DNA of 17,422 nt from an uncultured Olsenella sp. GTDB lineage: Bacteria; Actinomycetota; Coriobacteriia; Coriobacteriales; Atopobiaceae. The stretch is taken from the NCBI GenBank assembly GCA_959598545.1, contig CAUGFC010000031.1, positions 1-17,422 on the forward strand, in the 5' to 3' direction. Numbering within the stretch: position 1 is the first letter of the stretch; each line of letters begins with the position of its first letter. The notes beneath the pieces were generated by a model. It was not told the DNA's origin. It saw nothing but the letters and a program-made list of their open reading frames with translations, and did not search any database. The translations under genes were made by a program, and so were the position numbers. Shown piece after piece: positions 13,365-17,422 of this stretch.

Positions 13365-14816
13365 CTACTGGACCTGTGCCACCATCGCCATGTTGGTGGA
13401 GGTGGTGTAGTCGCCCAGGCGCGGCGAGGTCTGCGGGTCGCCGGCGGTGATGACGACGATGTCGCCGGTCTCGACCAGGCCGTTCTTCTTGGCGGTCGTC
13501 AGCGCGTCGTAGAGCGTGCTGGAGAGCGAGCCCTGCTCGGTGGTGCGGTACGCGTAGACGCCCCAGTAGAAGCAGGTGCGGCGGATGGTCTGCTCGCGCG
13601 GGGAGGTGGCGTAGAGCGGCATCTTCGGGCGGAACGTGGAGATCAGGCGCGCGGAGCGGCCGGAGTTGGTGGGCGCGAGGATGCACTTGGCGTTTACGCG
13701 GTCGGCCATCTCGAGCGCGGCGAAGCCGGTGGCGCCGTTGACGTTGCGCACGCCGCCGCGGTCGTGGTACTCCTTGCGCTCCGGCAGGTACTTCTCGGTC
13801 TCCTTGCAGATCTCGGACATGGTCTTCACGGCCTCGATCGGGTACTTGCCTGCCGCGGTCTCGCCGGAGAGCATGACGCAGTCCGTGCCGTCGTAGATGG
13901 CGTTGGCGACGTCGGTGATCTCGGCGCGCGTGGGGCGCGGGTTGCGCTGCATGGAGTCGAGCATCTGCGTGGCGGTGATCACCGGCTTGTAGTGCTGGTT
14001 GCACTTCTTGATGATGGTCTTCTGGATGTGCGGGACCTCGGCGGCGGGGACCTCCACGCCCAGGTCGCCGCGGGCGACCATGATGCCGTCGGCCTCGTGC
14101 AGGATCTCGTCGAAGTTGCGCACGCCCAGGGCGCTCTCGATCTTGGGGAAGATCAGGACGTCGGGGGTGCCCATCTCGACGCAGATCTTGCGGATCTCGT
14201 TGACGGCGGCGCCGTCGCGGATGAAGGAGGCGGCGATGGCGTCGATGCCCAGCTCGCAGCCAAACATGATGTCGGCGCGGTCCTGCGCCGTGACGGAGGG
14301 CAGGCTGATGTTGACGTTGGGGATGTTCACGCCCTTGCGCTCGCCGAGCAGGCCGCCGTTGGTGATCCGGCAGTACATGTCGGAGCCCTCGACGTGGTCG
14401 ACCTCGAGGCCGATCAGGCCGTCGTCAATCAGGATGACGGAGCCCTTCTCGACCTCGCTCGGCAGCTGCTTGTAGTCGAGCGAAAAGCGCTCGGCGGTGC
14501 CCACCACGTCGTCGTCGGTGGTGACGATGCAGGTCTTGCCGGTCTCCAGCTGGACCTTCTCGCCGTCCTTGAGAAGCCCGGTGCGCACCTCGGGGCCCTT
14601 GGTGTCGAGCAGGATGGCCACCGGGATGGACAGCTCGCGGGAGAGCGCGCGCACGCGCTCGATGTTCTTGCGGTGGTACTCGTGGCTGCCGTGCGAGAAG
14701 TTGAAGCGCGCGACGTTCATGCCGTGGAGGATGAGCTGGCGCAGCACCTCCTCGTCCTCGACGGCCGGGCCCATCGTGCAGACGATCTTGGTCTTCTTCT
14801 TCTTGAAAACTGACAT
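13365..14816 (-). CDS. pyk: Pyruvate kinase
   Basis: A 483-residue glycolytic enzyme transferring phosphate from phosphoenolpyruvate to ADP. Visible motifs are NVARFNFSHG (34-43, R37), DTKGPEVRTG (71-80), the catalytic lysine in FPKIES (223-228), VARGDLGVE (247-255) and the helix ending with LSGETAAGKYP (316-326). Glu76 in KGPE is the marker of potassium-dependent enzymes. The C-terminal effector domain is present, with no extra phosphotransferase-like domain. GAGAGG precedes the ATG. It follows ldhA by 55 bases on the same strand and ends at a strong terminator. The pair therefore forms a PEP-to-lactate unit. Confidence 0.97.
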   Translation of the reverse strand: MSVFKKKKTKIVCTMGPAVEDEEVLRQLILHGMNVARFNFSHGSHEYHRKNIERVRALSRELSIPVAILLDTKGPEVRTGLLKDGEKVQLETGKTCIVTTDDDVVGTAERFSLDYKQLPSEVEKGSVILIDDGLIGLEVDHVEGSDMYCRITNGGLLGERKGVNIPNVNISLPSVTAQDRADIMFGCELGIDAIAASFIRDGAAVNEIRKICVEMGTPDVLIFPKIESALGVRNFDEILHEADGIMVARGDLGVEVPAAEVPHIQKTIIKKCNQHYKPVITATQMLDSMQRNPRPTRAEITDVANAIYDGTDCVMLSGETAAGKYPIEAVKTMSEICKETEKYLPERKEYHDRGGVRNVNGATGFAALEMADRVNAKCILAPTNSGRSARLISTFRPKMPLYATSPREQTIRRTCFYWGVYAYRTTEQGSLSSTLYDALTTAKKNGLVETGDIVVITAGDPQTSPRLGDYTTSTNMAMVAQVQ

Positions 14817-14871
14817 GTGAGCCTCTCTTTATCGGGGGCGGGACATGCGACGGGACGTGCCGTGGGGCGCG

Positions 14872-15873
14872 CTAGCAGACCACGCTGCGGTCCACGAAGT
14901 CGGTGCCGTTGGCGAAGGCGCGGGCGTTGTCGAGCGTGACGCGCGCGATCTCGCCGAGGGCCTCGTGGGTGAAGAACGCCTGGTGGCTCGTCATGACGAC
15001 GTTGGGGAAGGAGCACAGGCGTGCGGTGACGGAGTCGATGACCTCGCCGGCACGGTTCTGGTAGACGTTCGGGCCCTCCTCGTCGTAGACGTCGATGCCG
15101 GCGGCGCCGATCTTGCCTGAGAGGATGCCGCGGATGAGGGCCTGGGTGTCCACGAGGCCGCCGCGGCCGGTGTTCACGAAGATCACGCCGTCCTTCATCT
15201 TGGAGATGGAGTCGTCGTTGATCATGTGGCGGCTCTCCTCGTTGAGGAAGGCGTGCAGCGAGATGAGGTCGGAGCGACGGTAGAGCTCGTCGTAGTCCAC
15301 GTACTCGTCGACGACGCCCTCATCCACGAGCTTCTGGTTGGGGTAGAGGTCGGAGCCCAGGACCTTCATGCCGAAGCCCTTGCAGATGCGGCAGAGCGCG
15401 GCGCCGATGCGGCCGGTTCCGATGATGCCGGCGGTCTTGCCGTAGAGGGTGTTGCCCACGAGGCCGTTCAGCGAGAAGTCGTTCTCGCGGACGCGGATGT
15501 AGCCCTTGCAGATGCGGCGGTTGGCGGCGAGGGCCAGGCCCATGGCGTGCTCGGCGATGGCCTCCGGCGAGTAGGCCGGGACGCGCGTGACGCGGATGCC
15601 CAGGTCCTCGGCCACGGGCACGTTGACGGCGTCGAAGCCGGCGCAGCGCATGAGGACGAGCTTCACGCCGAAGCCCGCGAGGATCTCGAGCGTCATGGCG
15701 CCGCAGTCGGCGTTGACGAAGGCGCAGACGGCGTCGTAGCCGCGGGCGAGGGCGGCGGTCATGGGCGTGAGGTTGGTCTCGGTGAAGTCGATCTTGATCT
15801 CGGGGTAGTCGGCGAGCTCCTTGGTGAACGACGCCTTGTCATAGCTGGCGGTACCAAAGAAGAGAATGTTCAT
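14872..15873 (-). CDS. ldhA: D-lactate dehydrogenase (LdhA type)
   Basis: A 333-residue NADH-dependent enzyme of the D-2-hydroxyacid dehydrogenase family, closely resembling E. coli LdhA through MRCAGFDAVNV (75-85), VPAYSPEAIAEHA (98-110) and GKTAGIIGTGRIG (145-157). Catalytic residues are R237 in NTGRGGL, E265 or E266 in YDEEGPN and H297 in SHQAFFT. It reduces pyruvate to D-lactate and regenerates NAD in fermentation. AGGAAAGGAAG lies just upstream of the ATG. The neighbour pyk downstream supplies pyruvate, supporting this role rather than a different keto-acid. A second member of the family lies at 10577-11539, of a different subgroup. Confidence 0.95.
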   Translation of the reverse strand: MNILFFGTASYDKASFTKELADYPEIKIDFTETNLTPMTAALARGYDAVCAFVNADCGAMTLEILAGFGVKLVLMRCAGFDAVNVPVAEDLGIRVTRVPAYSPEAIAEHAMGLALAANRRICKGYIRVRENDFSLNGLVGNTLYGKTAGIIGTGRIGAALCRICKGFGMKVLGSDLYPNQKLVDEGVVDEYVDYDELYRRSDLISLHAFLNEESRHMINDDSISKMKDGVIFVNTGRGGLVDTQALIRGILSGKIGAAGIDVYDEEGPNVYQNRAGEVIDSVTARLCSFPNVVMTSHQAFFTHEALGEIARVTLDNARAFANGTDFVDRSVVC

Positions 15874-16034
15874 CGGATGCTTCCTTTCCTGCGCACGAGG
15901 CGCGCTTGTAAACCTACCGGGTCCAAGTTTAGCGCAGGCAAGGTGCGTGTAAGCCCTGCGCCCGCCGAAAAGGGCTTGCGTTCGCGCGTTTTTTCTGGAA
16001 CACGAGAAGAACGCGCCTCTCGCGCCATTTCGGG
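15874..16034. other. Divergent intergenic region with overlapping inverted repeats
   Basis: GCGCAGG/CCTGCGC (15932-15938, 15955-15961) competes with AAGCCC/GGGCTT (15951-15956, 15972-15977). A T6 run is at 15989-15994 and GCGCGTT/AACGCGC arms lie at 15984-15990 and 16010-16016. This is the region between ldhA and the P-type ATPase gene and must contain the ldhA promoter, but I found no convincing one. No gene is seen. Confidence 0.5.
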
Positions 16035-16040
16035 TATCAT
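16035..16040 (+). promoter_or_regulatory. Probable -10 box for the P-type ATPase gene
   Basis: TATCAT in CGGGTATCATGTTG resembles the GGGTAnAATG boxes before two other genes of the window. It would give a leader of roughly 110 bases. A good -35 is not evident. Confidence 0.4.
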
Positions 16041-16049
16041 GTTGCCGTT

Positions 16050-16141
16050 ATGTCAGCTGCCCGACATGGCAGCCTTGACGAGCCCTTGCCCCTCCTGGGG
16101 AATTACGATCGGGCGTCAACCTGTCGGGTGGAACGCGTAAT
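16050..16141 (+). promoter_or_regulatory. Structured 5' leader of the cation ATPase gene
   Basis: Three inverted repeats occur: GCTGCC/GGCAGC (16056-16073), overlapped by ATGTC/GACAT (16050-16054, 16063-16067); CCCC/GGGG (16089-16100); and ATTACG/CGTAAT (16102-16107, 16136-16141), the last closing just before AGGAGG (16145-16150). A metal-sensing leader would suit the gene, but it matches no riboswitch that I can establish. Confidence 0.35.
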
Positions 16142-16157
16142 CTCAGGAGGGAAAACG

Positions 16158-17422
16158 TTGAAAGAGTACCTATCGTCCGCCGACGAGGTGCTGAGCGAGC
16201 TGTCCTCTAACGAGGAGAGCGGTCTTAGCACGGCCGAGGCCTCGAGCCGCCTGTCCCAGTACGGGCCCAACGAGCTCGACCGCGAGGAGAAGACCCCGCT
16301 CTGGAAGCGCTTCTTCGAGCAGATGGCGGACCCGATGGTCATCATGCTCATCGTGGCGGCCGTCATCTCTGCAGTGACCGGCATGGTCCAGGGCGAGCCC
16401 GAGTGGGCCGACGTCATCATCATCATGGTCGTCGTCATCATCAACTCCGTCCTCGGCGTCGTGCAGGAGGCCAAGTCCGAGCAGGCACTCGAGGCCCTGC
16501 AGGAGATGAGCGCCGCGCAGTCCAAGGTCATGCGCGACGGCAAGATGGTGCACCTGCCCTCCGCCGAGCTCGTCCCCGGCGACATCGTCCTTCTCGAGGC
16601 CGGCGACTCCGTGCCCGCTGACTGCCGCGTGCTCGAGAGCGCGTCCATGAAGATCGAGGAGGCTGCCCTCACCGGCGAGTCCGTGCCGGTGGAGAAGCAC
16701 GTCGAGCCCATCACGCTTGCCGCCGACGTCGACGACGTGCCCCTCGGCGACCGCAAGAACATGTGCTACATGGGTTCCACCGTGGTCTACGGCCGCGGCA
16801 GGGCGGTCGTGGCCGGCACCGGCATGAAGACCGAGATGGGCAAGATCGCCGACGCCCTCACCACCGCCAAGAAGGAGCTCACGCCGCTCCAGATCAAGCT
16901 CGCGCAGCTCTCCAAGATCCTCACGATCATGGTCATCGTGATCTGCGTGGTCATCTTTGCCGTGGACTTTATCCGTCACGGCGGCGAGATGACGGCCAAC
17001 CCGAGCCTCATCCTCGACACCTTCATGGTTGCCGTGTCGCTGGCCGTCGCGGCCATCCCCGAGGGCCTCGTGGCCGTGGTCACGATCGTGCTCTCCATGG
17101 GCGTCACCAAGATGTCCAAGCGCCAGGCCATCATCCGCAAGCTCACGGCCGTCGAGACCCTGGGCTGCACGCAGATCATCTGCTCGGACAAGACCGGTAC
17201 CCTCACCCAGAACAAGATGACGGTCGTTCGCCACGAGCTCGCCGCCCCCGAGGAGAAGTTCCTCGCCGGCATGGCGCTGTGCTCCGATGCCAAGTGGGAT
17301 GCCGAGAAGGGCGAGGCCGTGGGCGAGCCCACCGAGTGCGCCCTCGTCAACGACGCCGCCAAGGCGGGCATGACCGGCCTGGACGTGGAGCACCCGCGCG
17401 TGGGCGAGGCCCCGTTCGACTC
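16158..17422 (+). CDS. P2A-type cation-transporting P-type ATPase (calcium or manganese), 3' end cut
   Basis: The first 421 residues are visible, about half of the family's usual 850-900. The enzyme pumps a divalent cation out of the cell using ATP. Order: N-terminal cation-ATPase domain (1-50), two membrane helices (about 58-75 and 84-102), actuator domain with LTGES (171-175), two more helices (about 253-272 and 286-312) with AAIPEGL (298-304), phosphorylation motif DKTGTLT (344-350, D344), and GEPTECAL (389-396) in the nucleotide domain. PEGL and the VETLGCTQIICSDKTG pattern are typical of Ca2+-ATPases. The usual Pro after PEGL is Val305. The start is TTG at 16158, with AGGAGG 7 bases upstream. 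Ca2+ is the likelier ion; Mn2+ is possible. Confidence 0.93.
   Translation, partial: MKEYLSSADEVLSELSSNEESGLSTAEASSRLSQYGPNELDREEKTPLWKRFFEQMADPMVIMLIVAAVISAVTGMVQGEPEWADVIIIMVVVIINSVLGVVQEAKSEQALEALQEMSAAQSKVMRDGKMVHLPSAELVPGDIVLLEAGDSVPADCRVLESASMKIEEAALTGESVPVEKHVEPITLAADVDDVPLGDRKNMCYMGSTVVYGRGRAVVAGTGMKTEMGKIADALTTAKKELTPLQIKLAQLSKILTIMVIVICVVIFAVDFIRHGGEMTANPSLILDTFMVAVSLAVAAIPEGLVAVVTIVLSMGVTKMSKRQAIIRKLTAVETLGCTQIICSDKTGTLTQNKMTVVRHELAAPEEKFLAGMALCSDAKWDAEKGEAVGEPTECALVNDAAKAGMTGLDVEHPRVGEAPFD

Noticed and set aside
16041..16157. A yybP-ykoY manganese riboswitch before the ATPase gene
   Set aside because: A CTTGACGAGCCCTTGCC stretch faintly recalls the 3' side of that aptamer, but the purine-rich 5' half that must pair with it is absent upstream.

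Overview
The window is high-GC DNA with dense genes, strong purine-rich ribosome binding sites and occasional TTG starts. The proteins look like those of fermentative gut or oral bacteria, although the codon use is actinobacterial. I infer a member of the Coriobacteriia, most likely Olsenella/Atopobium-like; no rRNA or marker gene is present to prove it. Thirteen protein genes are supported, two of them cut by the window ends. No tRNA, rRNA, CRISPR array, transposase or phage gene was seen.

Layout. (1) 1-5176, minus strand: a LacI-type regulator, then class II fructose-bisphosphate aldolase, a family-A phosphofructokinase, a variant triosephosphate isomerase and a LarA-type nickel racemase cut by the left edge. 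(2) 5177-5592: an unusually AT-rich divergent control region. (3) 5593-10422, plus strand: permease, ATPase and Tat-exported lipoprotein of a nitrate/sulfonate/taurine-type ABC importer, followed by NagB-like and NagA-like enzymes. (4) 10577-13150, plus strand: a VanH/D-lactate-dehydrogenase-like enzyme and a cytoplasmic GH13 alpha-glucan hydrolase. (5) 13151-13364: a convergent gap holding two copies of a palindromic repeat and a strong terminator. (6) 13365-15873, minus strand: ldhA-pyk. (7) 16158 to the right edge, plus strand: a P2A cation-pumping ATPase with a structured leader.

Taken at family level, the genes link amino-sugar catabolism (deacetylase, deaminase/isomerase) to phosphofructokinase, aldolase and triose isomerase, and then to pyruvate kinase and D-lactate dehydrogenase, with a lactate-racemase relative alongside. 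The flux is thus amino sugar or maltodextrin to lactate.

The most notable point is that regions 1 and 3 diverge from a shared control region, and that three of their enzymes (NagA-like, NagB-like, TIM-like) keep catalytic residues but have altered phosphate-binding positions. Their partner importer belongs to a class that usually carries sulfonates or other small anions and delivers unphosphorylated substrate. This suggests, but does not prove, a dedicated pathway for an amino sugar whose C6 group is not a phosphate.
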